Source: Paratinospora sagittata
Taxonomy: Eukaryota; Streptophyta; Magnoliopsida; Ranunculales; Menispermaceae
Direction of reading: 5' to 3'
NCBI GenBank assembly: GCA_035771175.1
Contig: CM069598.1
Span: forward strand, 4,385,931 to 4,449,930
DNA length: 64,000 nt
Below, one piece after another: positions 21,901 through 33,640 of the stretch (position 1 is the first letter of the stretch; every line of letters begins with the position of its first letter). Position numbers and translations under genes: made by a program. The notes beneath the pieces are model-generated. The model worked only from the letters and a program-made list of their open reading frames with translations. It was not told the DNA's origin and did not search any database.

Positions 21901-24588
21901 ATGAGGGATACCTCAGTTCACCAGATGGGCCAAGACCAATGCTTACTTCTTCAATTACACTTCCCATAAGTGAGTCAAATTTGTTAATGAAACTAAACAT
22001 AAAATCTTCATAGCACTGGAGGGCAGTACGGCCACAGAATAAAGGAATTTGGTCCACACCTAGTGTAAGATAATCATCATTTGAGAACCCATTTTGGTCT
22101 CGGTAATAAATATTCTTATCCATAAGACCAATCTGAAAAGAGAAACAACAAGACGTTAATATCCAGCTTTGGTAGTGCCATTCCATCAGTTGAAGACATT
22201 AAGGAAATCTATGAGAAGGAAACTGCAAGGGAAGATTACAAACAGAAGACAGTGAAAGTGGTGTGTGTGCAGAGAAGCCAAGTTTCAATTGGACCCCTTG
22301 TCATGAGGTAAATTTACCCAATCAGGGCACATTCATTTTGATAGTAGAAAAAACTAACACAAATGTTTCATATTTTTCCACCCAGGTAATGCATAAAATA
22401 GAATGATTGGTCTTTCTTGTAAAAATAGAAAAGAAAAAAGAAAAATAAACACAGCATGTTTACCTCAATTATCCATAGTGGAAGAGTAACACCACCTTTC
22501 CCATTAGAAGATTGCCTGCTAGAATGGAAACACAAGGCAACATGCAACTTTAAACCTGAAACAGATATCAGCCTGAACAACTCTTCATAAAGAGACCAAT
22601 CATAGTTAAAGGGTGAAGAACGCTCAACAATTCCCCACCACACTTCAACTGTGATCCCATGCACACCTGCCAACTTGAGTGCTCTAAGAGACACAGTTAA
22701 GGCCTTGACTCTGAAACAACAAAAAGAGTAACTCATGCAAAGTTTCCCAAAGAAGTGAGAGTAAACAAAAAAAACTAGCTTCTTAAACAAAAGGTCTCTT
22801 GAAGAAAAAAGTTGGATAATGATTTGTATATAAAACAAAATTTTAGGGGGAGCTAGCTATCGTCACTTCATTTTTTTTGACACTACACAAAATACCCAGT
22901 TCTGTTGAGTGGACACTCCTACAAAAATTTAACTATTATAAAATATTAAAACATGGCCAAATATAAAGCTTCGCAGCAAGCTACATACTTTCTGATCCTC
23001 GGAGCTCCAAAAGTATCAACTCCAAATATATCAATTGGCATCATCACAAAGATAGGTACTCTCTTCTGTTTTGATGATTCCAATATTGTTGAGTTGGACC
23101 TTTCTTGATAAGCCATACTGCACATCATTATGTTCGTCATTAAATATAGTTGAATAATCCATTTCTGTTTTACCAACAAAACTGCAAGAAGGAAAACAAT
23201 TCTCAGCAGAAAAGCAGCTTTCAGACATTTAAAGTAGAAACACAATGATGAAATCATATTGGGTATGCAACTTGCAGGATATGGGTATAGTTTGATGCAT
23301 AAGAGGACTTTTAACAAATCATGAAGAAGATGCTTGGGTGTTTACCAAATCATGCACAGATGGAATAATTTGCATAAACATATGCTGAAGTTAGTGAAAA
23401 GAACAAATAGCCTTATATAAAGGCCTACACCTTCAATGGGGATTGGAAGAAAAGAGGGAGAAGGGAGAGAAGTGAGCGTTTGATTTAAAATGTTCATTTA
23501 TATGGGAGGCAATTTCTGTAGTTCATATTCCCCTGATTCATTATATCAGATAAGTTTTAAATGAGCACTTTGTTAAATATCAAACAATGTGTGTTTGACT
23601 TGGTAAATTCCCATGCATAAATAACATTTAATAGTGAATGTGGAAACTTTTATTAGAATAATATTAAAGAATCATCAAAACTATAATATTTATGAAAGTT
23701 TGGTAACTTTGGTTTCAGGTTCAGATGGTTAATATTGTCGTATTGGAAAGCTAGGCATATACGAACAACATTGATGGACCTCAAACTACCACTTATGAAC
23801 AACAGCCCTTAAAAGCCCTTAAATTCATCAAGTTTGATGTCAGGTTCAGATGGTCAGTGGTATTTCCCTATTCGTAGACAGAGATCCTTCTACTTTCAAT
23901 CTTAATCTTATACCATTTTGTAATATTATTACCTTCTTTCATATTTGCCGTAAGAGTTCCATATTTCGACAACCTTTTGTTGGGAAAATGGCTTCAAAGA
24001 TTATTACATCCTAAAGCAAGCTTGGTCTCTGAAAAGCATTTGATTAAGCTAAAATCATCAAAATATAAAGAATAAAAAAAAAAAAAAAAAAAAAAACAAT
24101 GACGAAAAACTATCAATATATATTGAACTCAATTTCCAATTTTCGATTTCATGATGGCTGCTTTTCTCATTTGGTTGAATTTAATTTGTCAATCAACAGA
24201 AAAAATATCTCAAACACTCAGACTTAATCATGTTACAAGTTCAAAGCTTGGATTTTCCCAACAAATCCATCCAGAAAAAGAACTGAATCACTTAAATAAA
24301 ACTGGAAATCTCCAACAAATCCCCTAAAATTCCTAACAATCAGCAAAATCATTCAAAAATGTATAAAAAATTCCTAATTTTTCCACGATTAGAGACTCGA
24401 ACTGACCTCAAAATACAGCAATTTCCAGCGGCAGATCCCCATCTGTAAAAGCCGCGTTTGAAGAGAGAAACCATGGAATCATTTCCGATCTTCCTTCCGT
24501 AACTTCTCTCTGGAAATCCTTCAGAGAAATTTCTAACGTAGCTTCTTCTATTCGAACATTTGCAGGCGAATCCCCTGTGCTCCGCCAT
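18929..24588 (-). CDS. BAM4: Beta-amylase family, BAM4-like pseudoenzyme; frame problem in exon 2
   Basis: Ten minus-strand exons, high to low: 24588-24407, 23181-22989, 22710-22464, 22132-21912, 21836-21759, 21686-21527, 20864-20611, 20340-20271, 19460-19392 and 19075-18929, giving about 539 codons. Glycosyl hydrolase 14 landmarks follow in order: RVPIFVMMPIDIFGVD, VEVWWGIVE, LKLHVALCFH, GLGPSGELRYP, LVAKIGGVYWWY, SHPAELTAGYYN and SCLEML. The two catalytic-type Glu are present, but the GGNVGD flexible loop of active beta-amylases is replaced by a different Gly/Ser-rich stretch, as in Arabidopsis BAM4, a chloroplast protein that promotes starch breakdown without catalysis. The basic N-terminus fits a transit peptide. 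All exons from 3 to 10 join in phase, but exons 1 and 2 together carry one nucleotide too many: the reading frame from exon 1 stops at about 23031, while the KRVPIF frame is shifted by one. An upstream acceptor or a real frameshift could explain this. Confidence 0.88.
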
Positions 24589-25559
24589 TACAAGATCGAT
24601 AGTATCGATCAGACCATGTTGGTGAAGAAAATGAAGGATAAGTGAACCACATTTTAGACTTCAAGTTAAAAAAAAAAAAAAAAAAAAGGTTTTTTGCTTT
24701 TTAATTTTTCGTAAATACGACTTTTTATGACCTTAAATTTGGGAGAAATATCAAAAGTACCATCACGTAGAGAACGTGTAGATTCTATGCCTTTTGGAAT
24801 TGTCAGGATAAGGACACAGGAGCCACCGGGTGGACAAAAGCATTTACAGGGTACAATGGTCATATGTCAAGCTATGCATGATTGAACTCAATTATTTCCC
24901 AGAAAAATCCTCTGGACATTACAGTTAAAGAGGGAAAAAAAAGAAGGGAAATTGAAGATGGTAATCATACGTGGAAGTGTTTATCCGCAATGGATAAGGC
25001 ACACACCACATCACGAGGCTTGTGATAAAACTAATTTTCTTTCTTTTTTTTTATTTTTTATTTTTATTTTTTTTATAAAGTAGTTGTGATTATGATTAAT
25101 TTCAATGTCAATGTTCACGTAGAGGGATTGAATAAGGATATTTTTATTTTTCCGTAAACTAATTCTATTTGCACCTACTTGTTATAAATATTTTTGATAG
25201 ATACATTTAAAATTATGTTTTCTCATATTATACTTTTAAATTAGTGTGAGAAGTATACTAATTGTATGTTAAAGTGTGCTAAATTTTGGCTAATATTTAC
25301 ATATATGATATATTAATGCAGTATCTGATCAACATCAAGTAGATAAATACGTGTAGTAGATGATCGAATATGAAAAATACTCTACGACTCCGACGAGAGT
25401 TTATCAGCAAGATCTGAGAAGAAAAGAGAAAATAATAGGGCTATCGTAAAAAATACCGATGTAATGCCGGTAAAGACTTTTTGATGCCTAAGTTAAAATT
25501 TGTTCCAGACTATAACAATAACTCTTGTAGAAAGTTGTTCGTACTTTTTGTCAGAATGA

Positions 25560-25740
25560 TTGTTGGTCCACCCAAGAGGGGGGTAAATTTAAGTGTGATG
25601 GTCAATTTTAAGAATATCTTTCAATAAATGATTTGCATGAGTGTATTAGAATTAGATGTAAAATAAAATACGTACTAAATTACAAACGTGAGACACACAA
25701 ATTTATAGTGGTTCGGCCAAGCCTACCTCTACTATCTAAT
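25560..25740. mobile_element. Possible LTR-retrotransposon fragment
   Basis: Phrases such as CACCCAAGAGGGGGGTAAAT and TTTATAGTGGTTCGGCC recur, in my recollection, in plant LTR elements. No ends or target-site duplication were identified, so this is only a suggestion. Confidence 0.35.
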
Positions 25741-27997
25741 CTCTTTATTAAGGTTTTTTTTAATTTACTAACTGATTCTTTTACGAGTGAAAATTAAATC
25801 GTTACAACTATCCTTTTACAAGTTAAAAACAAACTTATCATTTGAGGAATTATATATATATATATGGGCGCCGCCCCTGAGTATTTGCCAATAAGGCTTT
25901 CACAAGACATCTACAAATCATAGCTAGTTTATACCATGTTAAGCATCAAAGAAACTCAAAGCCCATGTAAACTTAATACACGTAGTAGCGAAGGACTCGT
26001 GTGTCTGAGTATAATTTTTTTGAATTCCCAAAGCATTAATAAGGTGGACCGCTGGGCACCTTTCTTAGCTATATATTGTGACTCTCACGGAACCATGGTG
26101 TGGCTGTTGGGGCTAACTGTAAAAACTATAAAAAGTATCATTGTCTCTTTCCATCCCTTCCCTTTCTTCTCTCCCAACTTTTACCTCTTTTGAAGGTTCA
26201 TTTTCTAGAATTAGGTGACAACACGTGGATCTTTCACCAAAAAGAAAAGTCATTTCAAGTCATTATACCATCCACCACCCAAATTGCCTCCTACTCGGGG
26301 GATAATTATGGAAACAATGTGATGCATTGACTTTTATTCTAATTATTTAAAAATTAAAATAATAATTATAATTAAAATAAATAAACGAACATTTGAATTT
26401 TATTTATATGTATCAAATAAAAATTTTATGAGAAAAAAAACACAAATAAAAGAAGTTAGGGGTACAAATAAAAAGAGATGATCAACGAGTGATTGACTCA
26501 GTAAAACAGGCTGAGTCCTAAAGTAGTTTATGTATAAAAGTTTTAGAATTCTTTTTTAGAGGCACTTCTGTTGAAAAAAGTCTATCATTTTGCATCCGTC
26601 TCAAATGAAAACTAATCTCATACCTGAAGGATGTGAGAATACCTCGTGAAAAAATAAAAAAAAATAAAAAGAGACGAAGCAAAAGATGACGTGTCAATTC
26701 ATTATTAAAGACATATGAACATGATTTAATTGATATAAATGTCATGTAGGATTCTATGAGTATGAGAGTGTGTAAAAACATTCTTTGGGATGACAAGATG
26801 ATATAGAATATATGAGGGCATTTTTATTTATAGGGAATATTAGGTGGAATTTGCTATTTAGATTCCTTTTAGTCTATATATAATTGAACATTTTTATTAT
26901 GCTGGACACTCCAAGGAATCTTTCATTTTGTTTATATTATTCAAAATAGAAATAGTTCTCTTCCCACTCTCGAGGGAAGTATATTCTATTATTGCATGCT
27001 AATTAATATGAAAAAACATAAAATCATCAAATGACATAATCTCCAATTAGTTAATTAAAGCTATGTTATTGGATTGATGTAAATTATAATTCCTAGGTAG
27101 CTATACCAACAATTTGCCTATTGATTTTATAGAAAAAATAACATGATTTATTTGTTTGGGGGGACCATGTTAACGCGTGATAATTCATGTGAGAAAGGCA
27201 CCCCCATGTGGATATTTTTAAGAAAATGTAATTGGAGGGTCACATGTATGGTGGATTTCGCTTTCATCCTTCTTATGACCTATAATTCGCACTTATATAT
27301 ATATACTAATAGGTCTCATTTTATGGGATTGTCCATTAAAATGTTTATATATTTTCTTTTTAATTATTTATTTGTAAACTTGTCCAATTGATAGAATCCA
27401 AAGTCTTTTAAGAAAAGAAAAGAAAACATCCTTTCTCACTTGTCATGTTTAGGCTTTGATATTTATTTAATATATATATATATATTCTTATTTTTAAATT
27501 AGCATATTCCACAAGTAAATTTCTCAATTTAATCTTGTACAAGCAAAAGGCCAAAGAAGAAGGCCATTCATTCATATCTCATCAAATAATTTTGTAAATT
27601 AACCATAGTGTTTTGACATGGAAGTGCATGAAAATGACGGGCATAATATATTGATATGAACATTAGTGAAAAATACAAAAGCTATAATAAAAAAATGATT
27701 TGAAGTAAGAAATGAGTAAGGAAAAATACTAAAGAAAATAAAACCCATCATTCAACAACATAAATTCTATATTACACATTTCAAGATTGTTTCCATAGCA
27801 ATTAGAGAAGAACTAAAGACATCATCAGATGTCACATTTTATCTTACATGTACAGTGATCTCCTCTTTTTTTTTTTCCAATTACAAATAACCCTTTCCCA
27901 CCGACCCCACTTCAAAATCTCTCCAATACCAAAGCTAACAAAATATAAGAAAAAAAAAAAAAAAAAAGCTTTGGAATATATCATCCATATTAGACCT

Positions 27998-28021
27998 CAT
28001 CATCATCATCATCATCATCAT
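27998..28021. repeat. (CAT)n microsatellite
   Basis: Eight CAT units just 3' of the NF-YB stop codon, probably within its 3' UTR. Confidence 0.9.
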
Positions 28022-28063
28022 GGTACATCATGCATGGATGATGAGAGTCATCGTCAACAAAAC

Positions 28064-28720
28064 CTACCTGGGCCGGCTGGTTGAACCGGCACTGCCCAAA
28101 TTCCCCGGACTGGCCCGACCGGTCCCGCCACTGCCACCACCGCCACCAACGGCCATCTGATGATGGTAAGAACCCGAACCATACATATGTCCTTGATGAT
28201 GATGTTGTTGCCCCATCATCATCATGGTCGGCTGCATCCCATACATCCCACCACCACCATTAAAACTACCCCCACTATTACCAGAATTTACACCACCGCC
28301 ATTCCCACCACCGGAAGCACCTCCGCCGCCGGCCGGACCGTCCTTCTCTCCCGGCCGTCCCATCGTGCTCTTTTCACCTTCCATCTCGCGAAACTTCTGC
28401 AAGTACATCTTCAACGGCTCCACGTAATCCTCGAACCCTAACGTCGTCATAGCCCAAAGAAGATCGTCGCCGTTGATCGTCTTCCGTTTCTCTCTCTGGC
28501 ACTTATCCGACGCTTCTCCGGTGATGAAGCTTATGAACTCCGATACGCACTCTTGTACCGTCTCCTTAGCGTCTTTAGAGATCTTCGCGTTCGCTGGAAG
28601 CGCTTTCTTCATGATTCGACTCACGTTGGCGATTGGAAGAAACCTGTCTTGTTCTCGCGGCGAGAACTCGCTGTTCGCATTGTTGTTGTGGCCGCCGGAT
28701 TCGTTGTCGGAGTCCGCCAT
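28064..28720 (-). CDS. NF-YB3: NF-YB transcription factor subunit, NF-YB3-like
   Basis: Single-exon gene of 218 aa. The start is the ATG at 28718-28720 ([10 protein letters not shown], typical of NF-YB2/3); the in-frame upstream extension is Lys/Phe-rich leader and is discarded. Residues 24-113 form the histone-fold domain, from [20 protein letters not shown] through [14 protein letters not shown] to [10 protein letters not shown]. It pairs with NF-YC in the cytosol or nucleus and, with NF-YA, binds CCAAT boxes. In Arabidopsis the NF-YB2/3 pair promotes photoperiodic flowering. Residue 49 is Lys (ISKDAKE), where the LEC1 subclass has Asp, so it is the non-LEC1 type. The roughly 100-residue C-terminal tail is Gly/Ser-rich with MMMM and HHHQ stretches, longer than in Arabidopsis NF-YB3 (161 aa). 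The stop lies within CCCAG-GTAGGT, which resembles a splice donor, so a different C-terminus is possible but less likely. Confidence 0.92.
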   Translation of the reverse strand: MADSDNESGGHNNNANSEFSPREQDRFLPIANVSRIMKKALPANAKISKDAKETVQECVSEFISFITGEASDKCQREKRKTINGDDLLWAMTTLGFEDYVEPLKMYLQKFREMEGEKSTMGRPGEKDGPAGGGGASGGGNGGGVNSGNSGGSFNGGGGMYGMQPTMMMMGQQHHHQGHMYGSGSYHHQMAVGGGGGSGGTGRASPGNLGSAGSTSRPR

Positions 28721-30034
28721 TAACGCCGGAAGAGACGAACAAAGTAAACGCCAAAAAAAAAAAATACTTTTTTTTTTTTTCACGTTTCAGTTGTTTAGAA
28801 GAGGAATTCAAGGAGAAGGAATCGAGTTAGGGTTTCGTCTCAACATTAAAGTACATGAAAACAGCTAGAATTTAGAGTTTTTTTTTTTACGTTTCTGGTA
28901 AAGAACAATATGAGATGATGCAGAAAATGGAGCTGTGGAATGTGAGATTTCGACGAATTTGAATGACGGAAAAGAAGAGATTATGGCTTTCGGAGTAGAC
29001 TTCTCCGGAGAACGAACGGACGGTGGAAATCGGTGAATTTGTCGAGAGCATGGACACGCCGGAGAAGACTTCCCGTAGAAGAAAAAGATTTCGGAAAAAA
29101 AAAAAAAAATTCTTTTTGGTTGCAGAGAGAAGAGTTCGGTAGCGAATGCCGGGTCCGTTGGATCTTTAGTCTAATAACGCATCGAGTGCGACACGTGGAG
29201 AGTTTAGGGCCGTTCGTTTCTCGATAAGTATGCGCTTCGTGGGTGTTTCTATGCCGTTTGATTCTCGGAGTGGCGGTAAATCAGGACCGTTGGAATTGTG
29301 TAGCGGCTTGGCTTACCAGCCGAGCCAAAAGCAAGCCATGTTGGCACGCTTTCGCTTCGAGAGGTCAACGTGAGAGTACCTTGGTCTTTCTTCCTCCGTT
29401 GACGTACTTCCCCATGATATGCCTCCAAGTCCACAACTGTACTGCTCGTCTGCTCTCAATTCTAAACTAGACGTATATAATATCATACTCAATATAAAAT
29501 AATCTTGAATTATATATATATATGAATAAAATATATCGTTTTTTTAGTACCCTTTAAATTCATTGAAAATCACAGACATTGTTTTTTTGTTTAAAGAGAA
29601 ACACTTACATAATAGAGATTCGCATGTTAAAGGTCACACTTTAAGAATCCTTGTAGCATTTTTCTTAAAAGAAATATTTGTAACATAAGGGAAATAAAAT
29701 TGAAAATGATGTAAATCGTTATAGATATATATACAATAGTGCATATACCTTTTTAACTTTAGGTAACACCATCATCTGAGCATTCTACTTATGAGCTCTT
29801 GAGCACCATCACTTGTGGCCCGTCTTGAGTACCACCATTTTGACAAACTCTCTTAAGTCCATGTAGCACGGCCCTACAGCTATAAATAAATGGTGCTTCC
29901 ACTTGCCCTCGTACAATTAAAAAAAATAACATGAACATTGCGGGGAGGTATTCCTTAAAGGTGTAAAATTTTGTTTTATTCTCTTCGGTCGGCTGAAGAT
30001 TACTTTATATGCAGAAGACCCTATTGAGCTCCAC

Positions 30035-30130
30035 TGCCAAGGTTGGCACAGTTGGTTAAGAAAGACTACTTAGTATAGATGAGGGTTCGAATCTTATATT
30101 ATTCGTACTTACCTTTTAAAATTAAAAAAT
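30035..30130 (+). mobile_element. Possible tRNA-derived SINE fragment
   Basis: Box-A-like TTGGCACAGTTGGTTA (about 30044-30059) and box-B-like GGTTCGAATCT (about 30093-30103) are spaced as in a tRNA promoter. The flanks do not form an acceptor stem, so this looks like a SINE head, not a tRNA gene. Confidence 0.4.
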
Positions 30131-31361
30131 ATAACTCGTTGGTGAGCGATCTGCAAGTATCACTGTAAACCCAAACCCTTTTTAAAGTCTGTAACATGTT
30201 TTGACTCTAAACTGAGATAACCTCCTCTCACCTAAACTTTTTTTCAAACTAGGACTATTGAAACCTCACTTTAAAAGTCATTCATTTAAGGTTGAGTCTG
30301 TTATAAATATGTTGAATATTAAAATAGTAATTATATGTACTATACACATATCTTAAGTAGTATAATATTCAAGTGGAATATGTATCTAAATAATATATAT
30401 ATATATTCAAGTGGTATATATATCTAAGTTATATAAATACGTATATATACATATCTCTTATTAATCATGTAGGAACATAGTTATCAATTTATATGAGAGT
30501 ATAGTTACTCATCATGTGAGTTGATAATTTTTTAATGTAAATCACTTATTATAAATATAAGAAAGATCATAAAGAAAAATTGTAAGAAATTGTGTAGAAA
30601 AAATAAAAAGAGAAAGAGGAATGAAAAAAAAGATAAAAATATAAATGATAAAAATATTAAAAAATAAATAAAAAATAAAAAATAAAAAATAATATTTTTT
30701 AATTATTTTAATTTAATTTACAACCAAGTCTTAATTAATAATGTTGGGGGGCTTTATTTTATAACATAGGAGACTTCCACTCCATTTCCAAAGTTGGAGG
30801 GTTTTGTCTTTAACAATCATAATTTTGATTTTTGACTTGCGTAGTGATCAATCTTCTTTGATCAGTACCATTAAACAAATATATATAAATGGGAATGAAC
30901 AGGATCACCACCACTAGCTTTCAAGTGGCTGACCACTCACCAGTACTAATCTCCACCCTTTTCATCTTACTGTTTCTATCTTATTATTATTTTTTACAGT
31001 ACTCTTTCCATTGTCTACAGCTTTCCATGGTTTAAAAAGCTGATGATGACGAGAGACAACTGAGACTGCACTCATCAATCTGCTGCAAGTAAAAACAAGT
31101 TTCTATTAGATTTGGAAGACTAGCGTGGGACCATATACATAAATATATATATATATATATAGTGTCTGGCATCCAAAATCTGTTAGAACAAGCCGTAAAA
31201 AGCATTTATCTTTCTTGGTTTCTTTTATATTAATTGATCAACTGTAACAACAGATTCACGTGCAGTGCATATTTCATAGTTAGTGGTCAGACCCAAATCG
31301 AATCTAGTAGAACAGTTTAATGGGCTGTAGCTGTGGACCCACAACTACTGTTCATGCTTGT

Positions 31362-31386
31362 GAAGAAGAAGAAGAAGAAGAAGAAG
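31362..31386. repeat. (GAA)n microsatellite
   Basis: About eight GAA units. Confidence 0.95.
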
Positions 31387-31849
31387 TAAACAAATTAACA
31401 AATCTAATAATCTCAAATGCCAACCACTAGATGTTTCGCTTTATCCATTCATGATGTCTAAATTTCAATAAAATGAGATAAGCTCCATGTAGGAAGAAAT
31501 AGAAAGTAAGAGAATCTGATTCCATAAAAAATGACACAGCAATTAAGTAAACTATAGTATTCATCATAAGCTCATGTTAAGAAATTAATCTAACCATCAA
31601 ACCCTTAAATATTCGAATGCCAACAATTTTTTGGGGTCCTTGAGAATGTCTTCAAATGATAGAATAAGCTTAATTTCCATCACAAACATGAAGACACCCA
31701 GAGGTTTATTCTAAAGATTCCAACTATACTAAGCCTATCAAATGTAACCAAGTTCTGAAGTTCATTGTCACATATAATAAGATCATCGGCTTTATTGCCT
31801 GATAGCTATACTAATTTCCAAAATTGCAAAAAAAAACTCTTATATATAT

Positions 31850-32145
31850 TGTTAGAAATTATTTAATCTAAAAGTTATAGCTGTCAAATAAGAGTTCAAT
31901 AATGCATATTAAACTATCATCAACACTCTCCTTCATGTGCAGTCTTATCCTGCTCGTGAAAAGTCAGAAGAGAGGCAGAAAAATATCAATTATACAAATG
32001 AAAAATATGTAAACGTTAATAACGAGACTTTCACCCAAAACCTCTTGTAAAACTAAGACTATAATACCATATTAAAAACTACTTAACCCAAAAACTATAA
32101 TTATCATATAAGGGCCTAAGAATACATATCAAGCTATTATCAACA
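31850..32145 (-). mobile_element. TRIM (terminal-repeat retrotransposon in miniature)
   Basis: 296 bp with two 76-bp direct terminal repeats at 31850-31925 and 32070-32145. Read on the minus strand they start TGTTGATRATAG and end CTAACA or TTAATA. Just inside the minus-strand 5' repeat lies TGGTATTATAGTC (32057-32069), a decayed copy of the TGGTATCAGAGC primer-binding site for initiator tRNA-Met. Before the other repeat lies purine-rich GAAGGAGAG, a polypurine tract. Flanks TATAT (31845-31849) and CATAT (32146-32150) match at four of five positions as a target-site duplication. It has no coding capacity. Confidence 0.8.
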
Positions 32146-33260
32146 CATATATGTTAATGTTTTTGATTGATGACTCATATATATATATATATATAAGCCA
32201 AACAAATTTATAGAACAACATATAATAAGAACAAGAACACCAGCTAGCTAATGTAGTTGTATCTTTGAATGCAGTGCCATGGCCCAGAGGCCACAACCCA
32301 AATTTTCCAAAAATTGGGATGATGAATTCATACACTAACATTATTCTTCTCCTAAACCTTCTTTTGTATTACAGATCGACCGAAGCTTCCTAAAGAGGAA
32401 AAAAAGAAGAACATTTTAGCTAAGAAACCAGAGATTGAAATTTTAGTACTGTAAACTAAATGCATTGTAATTAATTACCTACCCACAAAAATAAAAATCC
32501 AAGCTTAATTTGAGGCCAGAATTAAGAGAAGAAGGTCAAAACAACACTAAATATATAAATTGAAAGATCTAGCCAATAAATAAATTAATTAATAAAGATG
32601 TAAAATCAAGGAAACATATAGAAATTCGACTTCGCTTCCATCCTTGACCTTCTTATAGATTGGACATTTTTTTTGGTTTTTCCCGAAGAATCCCCGTACC
32701 CAAATGGGAGTAGTCCCCGTTCGAGGCGGGAGCGAAATGATAGATCTTTTTCAACGAAAATGACTTAAAAAATCAAAATTTTAAAATTTCTATATAAGTA
32801 TTAACTTTAGGACTCAACTCACTTCCACTGAGCCAATCACCAGTTGGTTATGAAAAATATTTTTACGGAAGTTGGCCTTCTCCCACATAAATTTTCCCTC
32901 CTTAGGACTACAAAAGTAAGTTATTTTCTTGGGCCTCTGGGTTCAATGAAGTCCAGAATTCAAATAGGGGGATTTTAAAATGCACACAAAAGACTTGAAG
33001 AACCAAGTGCATGTAAGAAGTCAAACAATATTGGTTTTGGAGGCAAGTTTTTGGTAATTTATTTGTTAATGTTTTAATTTAGTTCACTCATATTTAAATT
33101 ATTGTTAAATGAAAATTATTACTTATAATGGTAATCTTAAATAACTAGTTAAAAATAGTAATCTTGCATTCATTTTTGTATTATAAATGAATTGGCAAGT
33201 TTCTAATATTTAAATTAAAGCAGGCCTCCGTATCAAGAATAACTATATATTGGATAGGCT

Positions 33261-33286
33261 ACATACATACATACATACATACATAT
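33261..33286. repeat. (CATA)n microsatellite
   Basis: Six tetranucleotide units. Confidence 0.95.
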
Positions 33287-33469
33287 TAATCTATATAACT
33301 GTTGTGAATAGGTGTCAGCTAGATGCACCATTTGTATAAAATCCACCCCCTCAAAGTTCTTTTAGAAGATAAAAAAAAAGGGCATGTAAATAAATTATAG
33401 TACAAGTTTGAAAAAATTATGCCATGAAAATAATAAGTTTGAAAAACCTACTTTACACTTTTCTAGACA

Positions 33470-33640
33470 AGAGTGATGCTACATTGACATAAAAAATGTA
33501 CATTACTTTTGTATATCATTGAATTATCTCGAATCATGTGTTGATATATAATTCGAGGCAATTCAATGTGTACAGTTAATAGTAATGTACACTTTAAATG
33601 TACATTTTGAAATTTCTACATCATTTACTACAAATCTTAT
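33470..33640 (-). mobile_element. MITE-like copy, family shared with 4255-4400
   Basis: Ends AGTGATGCTACATTGACAT at the left and CTACATCATT at the right are imperfectly inverted. Internal AATGTACATTAC and GTAATGTACA are also inverted. The reverse complement aligns with 4255-4400. Confidence 0.45.

Larger units (their letters stand above)
24589..28063. other. Gene-free interval between BAM4-like and NF-YB genes
   Basis: AT-rich DNA with poly(A/T) tracts near 24666 and 25040. A repeat trace lies at 25560-25740. No gene-like ORF was found; candidates at 25936-26330, 26518-26796 and 27143-27391 lack recognisable content. Confidence 0.55.

Noticed and set aside
23075..23108. A 34-nt GT...AG stretch in BAM4 exon 2 whose removal would restore the frame
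   Set aside because: It is far shorter than known plant introns, so it is more likely a coincidence that hides a 1-nt frameshift or a different splice.
28473..28868. 131-aa plus-strand ORF over the NF-YB gene
   Set aside because: Complement of the highly conserved histone-fold coding region and leader; no domain of its own.
30035..30130. tRNA gene suggested by box A and box B
   Set aside because: No acceptor stem or anticodon arm could be paired; a SINE head is more likely.
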